A stretch of DNA of 64,000 nt, from contig JBLGAR010000005.1 in NCBI GenBank assembly GCA_047612385.1, positions 9,324 to 73,323 of the forward strand, written 5' to 3'. Below are positions 15,912-25,553 of this stretch, in pieces. The translations under genes and the position numbers were made by a program. This stretch comes from JBALVT01 sp047612385 (GTDB taxonomy: Bacteria > Pseudomonadota > Gammaproteobacteria > Pseudomonadales > Halieaceae). A model generated the notes under the pieces. The model saw nothing but the letters and a program-made list of their open reading frames with translations. It was not told the DNA's origin and searched no databases. Every line of letters begins with the position of its first letter. Position 1 is the stretch's first letter.

Positions 15912-18286
15912 ATGAAAAAGACCCCGTTGTTCGTCGCTGTATCCATGGCAGTCGCCTCGTTTACTGCTCCCGCCCATCTGTTTGCGTAAGGAGAGATGGT
16001 ACTCGAAGAAGTCATTATTACAGGTACTCGTAGTCTCAAGGCGCGCTCTGCGTCGGACTCGCCAGTGCCTGTTGATGTGTTGAGCAGTGAAGAGTTCAAT
16101 AGCATGGGTAATGTCGCAGACATTACCGACAATCTTAAATCGCTAGTGCCGTCGTTTACGGCGACACCCGCCACTGGAGATGGCAGTGCGTTTATTCGCC
16201 CCACCTCCTTGCGTGGTATGGCACCGGATCAAACCTTAGTATTGGTCAATGGCAAGCGCAGACACCGATCTGCACTGGTGCAGTTTTCGCACCTGCGGCA
16301 GGTAACGGCGCCCACGGTGTAGACATTGGTATGATCCCCAGCATGGCGCTGAAAAGCGTTGAAGTATTGCGCGACGGTGCTGCTGCACAATACGGTTCGG
16401 ACGCGATAGCTGGTGTCATGAACTTCCGCATGAGCGATGCCGATGAAGGCGGCAAGGTCATGGTGCAATACGGTGAATTTTTCGAAGGTGAGGAAAGTTT
16501 GAAAGTTGGCGCCAATGGTGGTTTTAAATTGGGGGACAACGGCTTTTTGAACCTCACTGCAGAGTGGATCGATAACGATGCCCTGTCTCGCGGTGAGCAG
16601 CGACCAGATGCTCAGGCATTAACCGATGCAGGTGTGCCCGGCGTAGGTGCTGACTCGCCCTTTGGCGATGCGCCTTTTGTACAAACCTGGGGGCGGCCAG
16701 AGAGCAGCGGTTCGAGAGTATTTCTTAACACTGGGTATGCGATTGATGACACGACCGAGCTCTATGCTTTTGGTGGATATAACCAGACCGAAGGACGCTA
16801 CCGATTTTTCTATCGCTCTCCCGGTCACTCCAGCTTAGCGCCTCTAAGAGATCAAGGTTTTACCGGTTTACCTGCGGGCTTTACGCCGTTTCTCGATGGC
16901 GACCAAACTGACTACAGTGTTGTTGGTGGTATTAAAGGAACCTTCGCCAACGAGATGTACTACGACTTCAGCGTGGGTCTGGGCGTTAGCGAACTGGACT
17001 ACTTCCTGAACAACACGATTAACCCCGATGTGGGCTTGGGTGCCGATGGCAATCCTGCGCAGCGTGGGTTTGACGTCGGCGGGTATGAGCAGGAAGAAGT
17101 CAATATCAATGTAGATTTCTCCAAGGCGCTCAGTGACAATCTCAACCTGGCATTTGGTGCAGAATGGCGCGAGGAGACCTACACAGTGAACGCGGGTGAA
17201 CCCAATGCCTCTATAGGTGCGGGTTCAAGTGGCTTTGGTGGTATTACCCCTCAGGATGCAGGTGATTTCGATCGTGATAACTGGGCTGTCTATGTTGACG
17301 TTGAGCAAGATGTCAGCGATACCTGGTTAATGCAGTACGCACTTCGCTATGAAGATTTCTCCGATTTCGGAGATACGATCAACGGTAAACTGGCAACGCG
17401 TATCAATGTGACGGATGCGATCACCCTTCGCGGTGCGGTATCTACAGGGTTCCACGCGCCAACGCCAGGGCAGGCCAACGTGCAGACCACCATTACCACC
17501 TTTGACGGCTCAACCGGTCTGCAAGTGGAAGAGGGTCTTGTGCGTCCTACAAACCCACAGGCGCTCGCCAACGGTGGAGCGGAGTTGACTGAGGAGGAGT
17601 CGTTAAACTACAGCTTTGGTGGGTCCGCTGACTTGGGTGAATCTACAACACTGACTCTTGATTTCTACCTGGCAGAGGTCGATGACAGGATTTATCGAAC
17701 CGGTGATATTCTAACAGCGCTGGGCAACACCATTTCGTTCTACACCAATGCTCTGGATGTCGAGCATAAGGGTCTCGACCTGGTATTAACGTCTGATTTT
17801 AATTGGTCTAACGGCGCTGAAACCACAGTCACATTGGCGTATAACCACAACGAAATCGAAGTGACAGGCCAGAAGCAGGTTAATGGTGTCAACCCGGTGA
17901 GTGAATCTCTGATTGAGGATATAGAAAACAACTATCCGGAGGATCGATTTGTGCTGACGGCTAGTACGCGTTTCGCGCAAGATTTCTGGTTTATGGTTCG
18001 AGCGAACTACTACGGTGAGCACTTTGATGAGCGCGGCACGATCGATGATCCGACTGAGCCCAGTGCAGAGATTGACGACATTATTTATGTCGACCTCGAA
18101 TTGGGCTGGGATGTCACTGAGAATGTAAATCTTACGTTCGGTGGCTCTAACGTGTTTGATGAATTCGTTGACAAAATCGATGCGCCAAATGCCAACCGCA
18201 ATAGTGTTGGCCTGCCGTATCCTCGCCGAACTGCCGCCAACTATGAAGGTGGTTCCTGGTACTTGCGCGCCAGCTACGATTTCTAG
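15912..18286 (+). pseudogene. TonB-dependent receptor, broken by a stop and a frameshift
   Basis: ATG 15912 begins a signal peptide (MKKTPLFVAVSMAVASFT...) that reaches an in-frame TAA at 15987-15989, exactly at the cleavage site AHLFA. The same frame continues with GEMVLEEVIITGTR, a TonB box and plug start. A second lesion lies near 16282: a run of four T has apparently lost one T, and the plug/barrel continues in the next frame (FAPAAGNGAHGVDIG, then MIPSMALKSVEVLRDG from 16331) to an intact barrel ending in YLRASYDF with the terminal aromatic. Restoring both gives about 790 residues. Partners and substrate are unknown. Sequencing errors could explain one lesion, less easily two. The barrel ORF alone (651 residues) lacks signal and plug. 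Confidence 0.85.
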
Positions 18287-18323
18287 ACGCTGTAGCCCAG
18301 TTGTAGCGTGAAGGCGCACTTTG

Positions 18324-18350
18324 AAGGACAGTTTTTACTGTCCTTTTTTT
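18324..18350 (+). terminator. Rho-independent terminator after the TonB receptor
   Basis: AAGGACAGT (18324-18332) and ACTGTCCTT (18337-18345) pair perfectly around TTTT, followed by TTTTT. It lies 38 bases after the receptor stop and 13 bases before the aminotransferase start, so the latter needs its own promoter or read-through. Confidence 0.9.
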
Positions 18351-18362
18351 CGTCCTTAGATT

Positions 18363-19730
18363 ATGAAGGTAGAGATACAAATGAAATCGAACACTCGGAT
18401 TCTTCACCGTCAGATCCGCGGCTCCCTTCCCGTCGCGGTCAAAGGGGATGGCGTTTACATTATCGATCAATCCGGCAATCGGTATCTCGATGCATCCGGG
18501 GGTGCCGCGGTGTCTTGCCTTGGGCATTCTCATCCTCGTGTTATCGAAGCGATTAAAAAACAGGTGGACTCAATCGCCTTTGCGCATACAGCGACGTTCA
18601 CCTCTGAACCAGCGGAGGCATTGGCGGACTTTCTGGTGGAGCGCGCGCCAGAAGGGATCGAGCATGTTTATTTTGTCTCCGGCGGATCGGAGGCCGTCGA
18701 GGCGTCCTTAAAAATTGCCAAGCAGTATTTTTTAGAAAAGGGTGAACCCGGACGCAGCAAGTTCATCGCCCGCCGGCAGAGTTACCATGGCAACACCTTA
18801 GGCGCACTGGCGGTTGGCGGTAATTTATGGCGACGAGAGCCCTTTGACTCTATTTTAATAGATGTTGAACACATCGCCCCGTGCTACGCCTATCGCGATA
18901 TGCTTGAAAGTGAGACCGAAGAACGCTATGGAGAGCGGGTCGCCAATGAACTGGAGTTGCGCCTTCAGGAAGTGGGTTCTGAAAATGTCATCGCATTTGT
19001 GGCCGAGCCTGTAGTGGGTGCCACCGCGGGGGTTGTTCCCGCTGTCCCAGGCTACTTTAAGCGCATCCGTGAAATATGCGACCGCCATGGAATCTTACTG
19101 ATTCTGGATGAGGTAATGTGCGGTATGGGCCGCACCGGCAGTATGTTTGCCTGCGAGCAAGACGGAGTCAGGCCCGATATTGTAGCGGTAGCCAAGGGAC
19201 TTGGAGCCGGCTATCAGCCTATAGGCGCAATGCTTTGTTCAGCGGAAATTTACGCTGCGATTCGAGATGGCTCTGGCTTCTTCCAGCACGGGCACACTTA
19301 CATAGGGCATTCTACGGCCTGTGCTGCGGCACTGGCGGTGCAGCAAGTCATCGAGGACGATGGCCTGTTGGAGCAGGTACGACTTAAAGGTGGCGTGCTG
19401 GATCTGGCGCTTAGAAATCTGCTGGCCGATCATCCGAACATTGGTGACATTCGTGGCCGAGGTTTGTTTCGTGGGATTGAACTGGTCGCTGACAGAGACA
19501 CCAAAGAGCCCCTCAATCCAGAGCTTGCCATTCATGAAGTGATTAAACGCCACGGCATGGCCCTGGGCTTGATGTGCTACCCCGGAGGGGGAACGATAGA
19601 TGGTCGACGGGGCAATCATATCTTGCTTGCCCCACCCTTTATTGTCACGGAAGACCAGGTCCTGGAAATTGCGTCTAAACTTTCTCAAGCTATAGAGTTG
19701 GCGCTAGGGGAATGCGGCGTACACCGCTAG
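18363..19730 (+). CDS. Class III aminotransferase (PLP-dependent)
   Basis: A 455-residue omega-aminotransferase-like enzyme. Residues near 40 (LDASGGAAVSCLGHSHP) form the substrate pocket region. SGGSEAVEASLK near 108 binds the PLP phosphate. LILDEVMCGMGRTG near 245 carries the ring-binding aspartate. VAVAKGLGAGYQPIGA near 283 contains the Schiff-base lysine. The amino donor and acceptor cannot be predicted. ATG at 18363 and ATG at 18381 are both in frame. It lies downstream of the broken receptor and upstream of the HxlR regulator, with no operon partner. Confidence 0.9.
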   Translation: MKVEIQMKSNTRILHRQIRGSLPVAVKGDGVYIIDQSGNRYLDASGGAAVSCLGHSHPRVIEAIKKQVDSIAFAHTATFTSEPAEALADFLVERAPEGIEHVYFVSGGSEAVEASLKIAKQYFLEKGEPGRSKFIARRQSYHGNTLGALAVGGNLWRREPFDSILIDVEHIAPCYAYRDMLESETEERYGERVANELELRLQEVGSENVIAFVAEPVVGATAGVVPAVPGYFKRIREICDRHGILLILDEVMCGMGRTGSMFACEQDGVRPDIVAVAKGLGAGYQPIGAMLCSAEIYAAIRDGSGFFQHGHTYIGHSTACAAALAVQQVIEDDGLLEQVRLKGGVLDLALRNLLADHPNIGDIRGRGLFRGIELVADRDTKEPLNPELAIHEVIKRHGMALGLMCYPGGGTIDGRRGNHILLAPPFIVTEDQVLEIASKLSQAIELALGECGVHR

Positions 19731-19832
19731 ATTATATTGAACGGTGTAGTGTTATCGGGCCACGGATACTCAGCTAGTGTCGCGTTCCGCAGTCGAATAT
19801 ACTGTCGCCCCTAAGGAAGATGGAGCCGTGCC

Positions 19833-20369
19833 ATGCGTTGGGATGAAATTGGTAAGCAAACTTGCTCGGTAGCCCGTGCGCTTTCGGTGGTGGGTGAACG
19901 TTGGACCCTGCTTATCCTGCGCGATGCCTTTCTGGGAACTCGTCGCTTCGAACAGTTTCAACACCACTTGGGTATCACCCGTCATCGCCTCTCCGAAAGG
20001 CTGGTTAAACTGGTAGAACACGGGGTTTTAGTCAAAGTGCCCTATCAGGATCGTCCCGTTCGATACGACTATCGACTCACACGCAAGGGGCTAGCCCTTT
20101 ACCCCGTGCTGATGAGCTTGGGACGCTGGGGCGACGAATGGATGGAAGGAGGAGAGGGCGTGCCGCTAACGTATGTCCACCACAATTGCGGTAATCCTAC
20201 TCAGGCCGCTATAACCTGCAGCGAGTGTGGGGAGGCACTGAGGCCTCAGGAAGTAGAAACTACAGTGGGTCCTGCTTTGGAAGATTTGGCAGCGCAGATG
20301 GAAAATGAAGGCCTAAAAGATGTTGATTTTCAGACCTTACTGAGCCACTCCGCAGCTCCCAAAACATGA
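19833..20369 (+). CDS. HxlR-family transcriptional regulator with C-terminal cysteine knuckle
   Basis: A 178-residue DNA-binding protein. The HxlR winged helix spans about residues 8-100: C11, VGERWTLLILRDAFLG, RRFEQFQHHLGITRHRLSERLV and the wing YDYRLTRKG. After it comes a stretch with H116, H117, C119, C129 and C132 (NCG...TCSECG) that resembles a small zinc-binding knuckle, found in part of the family. The tail is acidic. Its target is unknown; the aminotransferase before it and metY after it on the other strand are the nearest candidates. Confidence 0.88.
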   Translation: MRWDEIGKQTCSVARALSVVGERWTLLILRDAFLGTRRFEQFQHHLGITRHRLSERLVKLVEHGVLVKVPYQDRPVRYDYRLTRKGLALYPVLMSLGRWGDEWMEGGEGVPLTYVHHNCGNPTQAAITCSECGEALRPQEVETTVGPALEDLAAQMENEGLKDVDFQTLLSHSAAPKT

Positions 20370-20380
20370 TTCACGCGAAT

Positions 20381-21655
20381 CTATTGACTGGCCGACAACG
20401 CCTGCTCAATGTCCGTAAGAATGTCGTCGATGTGCTCAATTCCTACGGAAATACGTATCATCTCCTGTGATACACCCGCCGCAGCCAGCTCCTCGGGGTT
20501 TAACTGGCGGTGGGTGGTACTGGCGGGATGACATGCCAGAGATTTCGCATCGCCAATATTGACCAGGCGCAATATCAGTTGCAGTGCGTCGATGAATTTT
20601 GCACCTGCCTCCGTACCGCCTTCTATACCAAAGCTCACGATACCGGCAGCCCTACCGCCGCATATGCGATCGCAGGCTTCCTTGTAGGGGCTATCGGGTA
20701 GCGCGGCGTAGTTTACCCATTTCACCAAAGAGTGGTCTGACAAGTACTGGGCCACCGCAAGTGCATTTTCACAGTGGCGCTCCATTCGCAGTGCGAGTGT
20801 CTCCAGGCCCTGCATGATGAGAAAAGCACTGTGGGGTGATAGTGCCGCGCCTGTATTGCGCAGTGGCACGACTCTACAGCGACCGATGTAAGCTGCTGCT
20901 CCCATAGCTTCGGTGAAAACAACTCCGTGGTAGGAGGGGTCTGGAGTAGTCATTACAGAGAACCGGTCTGAGTTTGCAGCCCAGTCAAATTTTCCTGAGT
21001 CGACGATTGCACCTCCGATAGTAGTGCCGTGCCCGCCGATGTACTTGGTCAGTGAGTGAACAATGATGTCGGCGCCATGATCAAAAGCCCTGCACAACAG
21101 CGGCGTGGCCACCGTGTTATCGACAATCAAAGGAACGCCCGCGGCATGGGCAATTTCCGCCCAGGCCTCGATGTCTACAACGTTACCCGCGGGGTTGCCT
21201 ATGGATTCGCAAAACAGTGCGCGTGTATTTCCGTCGATAAGCGACTTTACGCGCTCGAGATCATCCGCCACGGCAAAGCGAACCTCTAGCCCTTGCCTTG
21301 GGAAGGTATGTGCGAACAGGTTGTAGGTGCCCCCGTAGAGTTGTGAGGTGCTTACGATGTTACAGCCCACCTCTGCTATGGCCTCGATCGAATAGCGAAT
21401 GGCGGCCATGCCAGAGGCTACAGCCAAGGCGCCGACGCCCCCTTCCAGCTCAGCCAGGCGCTGTTCGAGAACAGCGTTGGTAGGATTCATAATACGGCTA
21501 TAAATATTGCCCGGCACCGCCAGGTTAAACAGATCTGCGCCGTGCTGAGAATCATTGAAAGTGAATGACGTAGTTTGGTATATCGGCGTCGTTGCAGCAT
21601 TGGTGGCGGGATCTCCCGCATAGCCTGCGTGTAGTGCAATAGTTTCTGGTTTCAT
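20381..21655 (-). CDS. metY: O-acetylhomoserine aminocarboxypropyltransferase (sulfhydrylase)
   Basis: PLP enzyme of the Cys/Met metabolism family that makes homocysteine from O-acetylhomoserine and sulphide. The 424-residue length and the start KPETIALHAGYAGDPATNA fit MetY rather than the about 390-residue MetB/MetZ forms. ASGMAAIRYSIEAI holds phosphate contacts, and HSLTKYIGGHGT near 205-216 contains the Schiff-base lysine. The insert NTGAALSPHSAFLIMQGLE is typical of MetY. The ATG at 21655 is preceded by GGAGAT. It ends 11 bases from the convergent HxlR gene. Confidence 0.93.
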   Translation of the reverse strand: MKPETIALHAGYAGDPATNAATTPIYQTTSFTFNDSQHGADLFNLAVPGNIYSRIMNPTNAVLEQRLAELEGGVGALAVASGMAAIRYSIEAIAEVGCNIVSTSQLYGGTYNLFAHTFPRQGLEVRFAVADDLERVKSLIDGNTRALFCESIGNPAGNVVDIEAWAEIAHAAGVPLIVDNTVATPLLCRAFDHGADIIVHSLTKYIGGHGTTIGGAIVDSGKFDWAANSDRFSVMTTPDPSYHGVVFTEAMGAAAYIGRCRVVPLRNTGAALSPHSAFLIMQGLETLALRMERHCENALAVAQYLSDHSLVKWVNYAALPDSPYKEACDRICGGRAAGIVSFGIEGGTEAGAKFIDALQLILRLVNIGDAKSLACHPASTTHRQLNPEELAAAGVSQEMIRISVGIEHIDDILTDIEQALSASQ

Positions 21656-21831
21656 CGAGTATCTCCAATTAAATTTTTGGTTTTAAGGATAACTAGGGCT
21701 ATGCAAGATAACAAATACTGCGAGGATCACAAAGCGGCATACACCTTCGCCATGATATGTATTTGCTTTGCCTTGGCGGCAACTGTGTATCATGATGATG
21801 CATCAATTCGATTGTGCACGGGGAAGAAGAA
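21656..21831. other. Divergent intergenic region metY / sstT
   Basis: The region holds the promoters for metY (minus) and the sstT transcript (plus). A 10-base perfect palindrome TGATGCATCA lies near 21796-21805, and TATCATGATGATG precedes it. I could not identify a MetJ box or a SAM riboswitch here. Confidence 0.4.
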
Positions 21832-21924
21832 ATGGAATTGGAGAAGCTAACCATAAATGTAACGGAGCATCAGGGAGCTGCCTCTGAGCAAACACTTTCA
21901 CGTTTGATGGGCTCCGAGTCGTGA
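21832..21924 (+). CDS. Possible 30-residue leader peptide upstream of sstT
   Basis: ATG 21832, preceded by GGGAAGAAGAA, opens a 30-codon frame rich in E, T and S (MELEKLTINVTEHQGAASEQ...). Its stop TGA 21922-21924 overlaps the sstT GTG start (GTGA). The arrangement would couple sstT translation to the small frame. It has no recognised homologue and could be chance. Confidence 0.35.
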   Translation: MELEKLTINVTEHQGAASEQTLSRLMGSES

Positions 21925-23114
21925 ATATCTTTCACTTTGGATTGATCCCGCAAATATTGATAGGGGTTGTTCTTGGCGCGCTGCTGGGATACTTCTGTCC
22001 TGAGCTGGCAACGACGCTCGGCATTCTAGGTAAGTTGTTTGTGGGTATGCTAAAAGCAGTGGCGCCGTTGCTGGTTATGCTGCTGGTGATGTCTGCCATC
22101 GCGAACCGGCAGGCACAGGGAAACGACGGTCGTAAGACCGTAGCTACCCTTTGTCTATACTTGCTGGGCACCATGTCAGCGGCAATGGTCGCACTACTGC
22201 TCAGTTCGGCGTTTCCTCAAACGATAGTGTTTAGTGGTGTAGCGCAGGGAAGCCCGCCGGTTGCGGTCTCTTCGGTGTTAACCACTGTACTATTTAATCT
22301 GGTAGACAATCCCATTAACGCGCTGCTGGAGGGAAATTTTCTGGGTTGTTTGACCTGGGCAATTTTACTGGGCTTAAGTTTTCGAAAGGCGGATGCCAGC
22401 TTCAAGAACAGTCTTGCGACGCTTGCCGGAGGCGTAAGTGATATTGTCCACTACATCATCCGCTTGGCACCTATCGGTATCTTCGGTCTGGTGTGTTTTA
22501 CGGTTGCGAGCGTTGGTTTGGAAGCACTGGGCAGTTATGCCAGCTTAGCCGCGCTACTGGTCAGTGCCATGTTGGTAATGGCCCTTGTCATCAATCCTCT
22601 AATTGTGTTCCTTGTGATTCGACGGAACCCGTTTCCGATTGTTTTCGAGTGCCTTAAAGAGTCGGGAATTACAGCATTTTTTACGCGCAGCTCGGCGGCG
22701 AATATTCCAGTGAATTTGTCATTGGCCAAGCGCCTGGGTATCAGTGAGGAATTGTATTCAGTGACTATTCCCATTGGTGCTACGGTCAATATGACGGGAG
22801 CGGCGATTACGATTACGGTGTTGTCCCTGGCCGCTGCAAATACGCTGAGTATAGAGGTTTCTCTGGCCACTTCTTTTTTATTGTGCGCTATTGCTGCTTT
22901 ATCGGCGTGTGGAGCCAGCGGAGTCCCATCAGGGAGTCTTTTGCTCGTGCCTCTAGCGTGTTCCCTGTTTGGAATTTCTTACGATGTAGCGATGCAGGTG
23001 GTTGCGGTGGGTTTTATCATCAGTGTGGTTCAGGATTCAGCTGAAACTGCGCTGAACTCCAGCACCGATGTCATCTATACCTATGCAGTGGATCAACTAG
23101 ATTCGCGAGACTAG
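21921..23114 (+). CDS. sstT: Serine/threonine:sodium symporter SstT
   Basis: A 397-residue member of the dicarboxylate/amino acid:cation symporter family. It carries the substrate-binding hairpin motif FFTRSSAANIPVNLSLA near 254-270, the TM7 region GATVNMTGAAITITVLSLAA and the second hairpin SACGASGVPSGSLLL. VVQDSAETALNSSTD near the C-terminus binds substrate and sodium. All of this closely follows E. coli SstT. Eight helices plus two re-entrant loops are expected in the inner membrane. The start is GTG 21921, which removes a short N-terminal extension seen in E. coli. It ends 2 bases from convergent btuF. Confidence 0.95.
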   Translation: MNIFHFGLIPQILIGVVLGALLGYFCPELATTLGILGKLFVGMLKAVAPLLVMLLVMSAIANRQAQGNDGRKTVATLCLYLLGTMSAAMVALLLSSAFPQTIVFSGVAQGSPPVAVSSVLTTVLFNLVDNPINALLEGNFLGCLTWAILLGLSFRKADASFKNSLATLAGGVSDIVHYIIRLAPIGIFGLVCFTVASVGLEALGSYASLAALLVSAMLVMALVINPLIVFLVIRRNPFPIVFECLKESGITAFFTRSSAANIPVNLSLAKRLGISEELYSVTIPIGATVNMTGAAITITVLSLAAANTLSIEVSLATSFLLCAIAALSACGASGVPSGSLLLVPLACSLFGISYDVAMQVVAVGFIISVVQDSAETALNSSTDVIYTYAVDQLDSRD

Positions 23115-23116
23115 AT

Positions 23117-24001
23117 TCACTCGTCGCCCGTTTCCGGGCGGCGCATAGTATCCAATTGTTCACACAGTGTTTTTGCGCCTAGCAAAATTCTGGCGGTGGG
23201 TCTTTGTATATGATCGGGGTGGACAAAGAACAGCCCGTTGTTTTTAACGGCATAAAGCGAGGGGTAGCGTTTCCAATCGTCTAGCCAATCCGGCCGGGCA
23301 GCCCCCATACCGCTGGCAACAATCGCAGTCGGGTTTCTGTGTAGTACAGACTCCAATCCAATCTTTGGCGCCAGGGACACAGCGTCTTCAAACGCGTTGT
23401 AGCCGCCGCACAGTTTCATAACACCGCTAATGATATGCTCTCCACTGAGCGTTTGAAGCGGGTTGTCCCAAACTTGATAGAAAATACTAAGCGGCATTTT
23501 CTCTGAGTAAATGCTGCGCAATGTAGCTATCTCGCGCTCTACTCTGAGTGCCTCGGGCTCGCTGACAGACTGAGTTCCCGCGAGCTTGCCGATCGCTCGT
23601 ATGGTATACGGTATGTCCTGGAGTTTTCGCGGATCACTGATGAATATAGGTATTCCTAATCTTTCAAGTGTGGCGAGGGCACCCAATCCGTTGCCAGATC
23701 CCCACATTAGAATCAGGTCCGGGCGCTGCGCAATGATCGCTTCGAGACTCCAGGATTGGTAGTTGCCGACGGTTTCAATTTTCTTAGCGCTTTCAGGGTA
23801 GTTGCTGTAACTGACAACACCAACCAGCTTGTCACCGGCTCCGGCGCTGTAGGCGTTTTCCACAATGTGGGGTGCCAGGGCTACAATGCGTTTGGCGGGT
23901 TCTGAGAGTTGAACTTCTCGACCTCGCAGATCAATGGCACTCACGTCTGCCGGGCAGTGCATAGATACAAGGCCTAAAAATAGCGCGATTAGACGAATCA
24001 T
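23117..24001 (-). CDS. btuF: Vitamin B12 ABC transporter, substrate-binding protein
   Basis: A 294-residue periplasmic protein with a signal peptide (MIRLIALFLGLVSMHCPADVSA). A class III binding-protein fold follows: RIVALAPHIVENAYSAGAGDKLVGVVSYSNYP, QSWSLEAIIAQRPDLILMW, then the long connecting helix and the C-terminal lobe. It delivers cobalamin or cobinamide to BtuCD. The ATG overlaps the cobT stop (ATGA). It is the last gene of the cobalamin cluster and nearly abuts the convergent sstT end. Confidence 0.92.
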   Translation of the reverse strand: MIRLIALFLGLVSMHCPADVSAIDLRGREVQLSEPAKRIVALAPHIVENAYSAGAGDKLVGVVSYSNYPESAKKIETVGNYQSWSLEAIIAQRPDLILMWGSGNGLGALATLERLGIPIFISDPRKLQDIPYTIRAIGKLAGTQSVSEPEALRVEREIATLRSIYSEKMPLSIFYQVWDNPLQTLSGEHIISGVMKLCGGYNAFEDAVSLAPKIGLESVLHRNPTAIVASGMGAARPDWLDDWKRYPSLYAVKNNGLFFVHPDHIQRPTARILLGAKTLCEQLDTMRRPETGDE

Positions 24002-25041
24002 AAAATGTTTGAGCCGGAAACAGAGGCTTCAGAAAAAGTGGCCATGGTGTTGTGCAGCAGAAGCGCCGAATGAATCAGGGGCAGAGCGGCTGCTGCGCCG
24101 CTTCCCTCACCTAATCGCATACCCAGGCTAAGCAGTGGCTGTAGCGACAGGGTATCGAGCAATAAGCTGTGAGCGGGTTCGACCGATAGGTGTCCGGCCA
24201 TCAGCCAGGGTTGTACGCTTGGATTAAGTCTGACCGCTAAAAGCGCCGCAGCGGTGGAAATAAATCCGTCGAGTAATATAGGAATACCACGCTGGGCACT
24301 GCGGATATAGGCGCCACACATTCCCGCAATCTCCAGTCCGCCAACGCAGCGCAGTATTCCCAGGGCGGACCCCAGTTGTTTCGAGTGTAAAGACAAAGCT
24401 GTTTCTATCACGTTGCGCTTGTTCAAAAGTGTAGCGTCGTCGATCCCCGTTCCTCGGCCCACTACCTGTTCGGCAGATTTATTCAGCAAGGCAGCAGTAA
24501 TCGCCGAAGCGGAGGTCGTATTGCCGATACCCATCTCACCGGCGATAAAAAGATCGCAGTCAAGCTGGTCTACCAGATTCGCTCCAGCCTCAAGAGCTCG
24601 CAGTGTGTCGTTTTCTGACATCGCCTCTCGCTGGGAAAAATCGAAGGTTCCGGGTGCGATAGCGACATTGACCAAATTTACTGCCGGGGTTGTCGGCTGT
24701 AGAGTCCCCATGTTGACGACCGCGAAGTCTGCATCTTCGGCTCGGCTCAGAACACTGATTGCGGCCCCTCCGTTGAGCAAGTTGTATATCATTTGTGAGG
24801 TAACTTCAGATGGAAATGCGGAAACTCTCTGAGCGCAAACGCCGTGGTCGGCTGCAAATACTCGTACGCACAGACTTTCAATGCTGGGTTTTTCGCTGCC
24901 CTGAAACCCCGCGAAGCGAACAGCAATATTCTCCAACTCTCCCAGGGAACCAGGCGGCTTGGTCAATTCCTGTTGTCTGCGCAGGGCCAGGCCTGTGCTG
25001 TCTGCACAGGGCAAAGGGCAGAGCTGAGTCAAGGATTCCAT
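23998..25041 (-). CDS. cobT: Nicotinate-nucleotide--dimethylbenzimidazole phosphoribosyltransferase
   Basis: CobT activates dimethylbenzimidazole to alpha-ribazole phosphate for the lower ligand of B12. The 347-residue length is that of the family. TKPPGSLGELE near 28-38 begins the fold, FAADHGV is conserved near 63, and GEMGIGNTTSASAI near 168 binds the nucleotide; the catalytic glutamate lies in the C-terminal RLGEGSGAAAALP. The start ATG 25041 overlaps the cobU stop by one base (TGATG). A longer in-frame start at 25131 would only read into cobU and is not used. Confidence 0.94.
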   Translation of the reverse strand: MESLTQLCPLPCADSTGLALRRQQELTKPPGSLGELENIAVRFAGFQGSEKPSIESLCVRVFAADHGVCAQRVSAFPSEVTSQMIYNLLNGGAAISVLSRAEDADFAVVNMGTLQPTTPAVNLVNVAIAPGTFDFSQREAMSENDTLRALEAGANLVDQLDCDLFIAGEMGIGNTTSASAITAALLNKSAEQVVGRGTGIDDATLLNKRNVIETALSLHSKQLGSALGILRCVGGLEIAGMCGAYIRSAQRGIPILLDGFISTAAALLAVRLNPSVQPWLMAGHLSVEPAHSLLLDTLSLQPLLSLGMRLGEGSGAAAALPLIHSALLLHNTMATFSEASVSGSNIL

Positions 25042-25553
25042 CAACACACTGGCTCTTTTAGCACTAGTGGCAAGCCGGCTATCACCGTAGTTACGTGGCT
25101 GCATACCTTGGCGATATCTTGATGCAGCCATCCGTTCTCGTCGACGAACGTGCGGGTTAAAGCTCCCAGAGGTACAACACCGGAACCGACTTCATTGCCA
25201 ACCAAAATGATGTCTGCTTGTGAGGCGCGCAGTATGTCGATCAGCTTTGATTTCTCCTCGCTCCAGCAGTCACTTTCCAGGCAGTTGTTGAGCCACAGTG
25301 TGAGGCAATCGACAACGATGCAACATTCTGGGTTCGAAAATTTTGCCAGCTGCTGTGCTATCTGCAAAGGCTCTTCCACCAGCGACCAATGAGTACCTCG
25401 TTGACTCTTATGCAGCGAAATTCGCGCCGCCATCTCTTCATCTTTCGCTTGGGCTGTGGCTAGGTAGACCAATTTTTTCCCACTATCCGTGGCACAATGC
25501 TCGGCGTACCGACTCTTGCCACTGCGAGCGCCCCCGGTGATGAGGTGCTTCAT
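25041..25553 (-). CDS. cobU: Adenosylcobinamide kinase / adenosylcobinamide-phosphate guanylyltransferase
   Basis: Bifunctional enzyme of the nucleotide loop assembly: it phosphorylates adenosylcobinamide, then transfers GMP. The 170-residue protein starts with P-loop GGARSGKS at 7-14. It has the VDCLTLWLNN motif and GNEVGSGVVP near 118-127, both conserved in CobU. ATG overlaps the btuD stop (ATGA), and its own stop overlaps cobT. Confidence 0.95.
   Translation of the reverse strand: MKHLITGGARSGKSRYAEHCATDSGKKLVYLATAQAKDEEMAARISLHKSQRGTHWSLVEEPLQIAQQLAKFSNPECCIVVDCLTLWLNNCLESDCWSEEKSKLIDILRASQADIILVGNEVGSGVVPLGALTRTFVDENGWLHQDIAKVCSHVTTVIAGLPLVLKEPVC

Noticed and set aside
15996..16322. ATG 15996 as a genuine start of a short receptor protein
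   Set aside because: It only gives a signal-less plug fragment ended by the frameshift; the full frame from 15912 explains it better as part of a pseudogene.
17786..18319. A 177-codon frame antisense to the receptor barrel
   Set aside because: Complement of conserved barrel sequence with no domain of its own.
21796..21805. TGATGCATCA palindrome as a methionine-type operator
   Set aside because: It does not match the MetJ box, and a 10-base palindrome is expected by chance.
25042..25131. Upstream extension of cobT to 25131
   Set aside because: It is an out-of-frame reading of cobU; the family N-terminus and the TGATG overlap support 25041.
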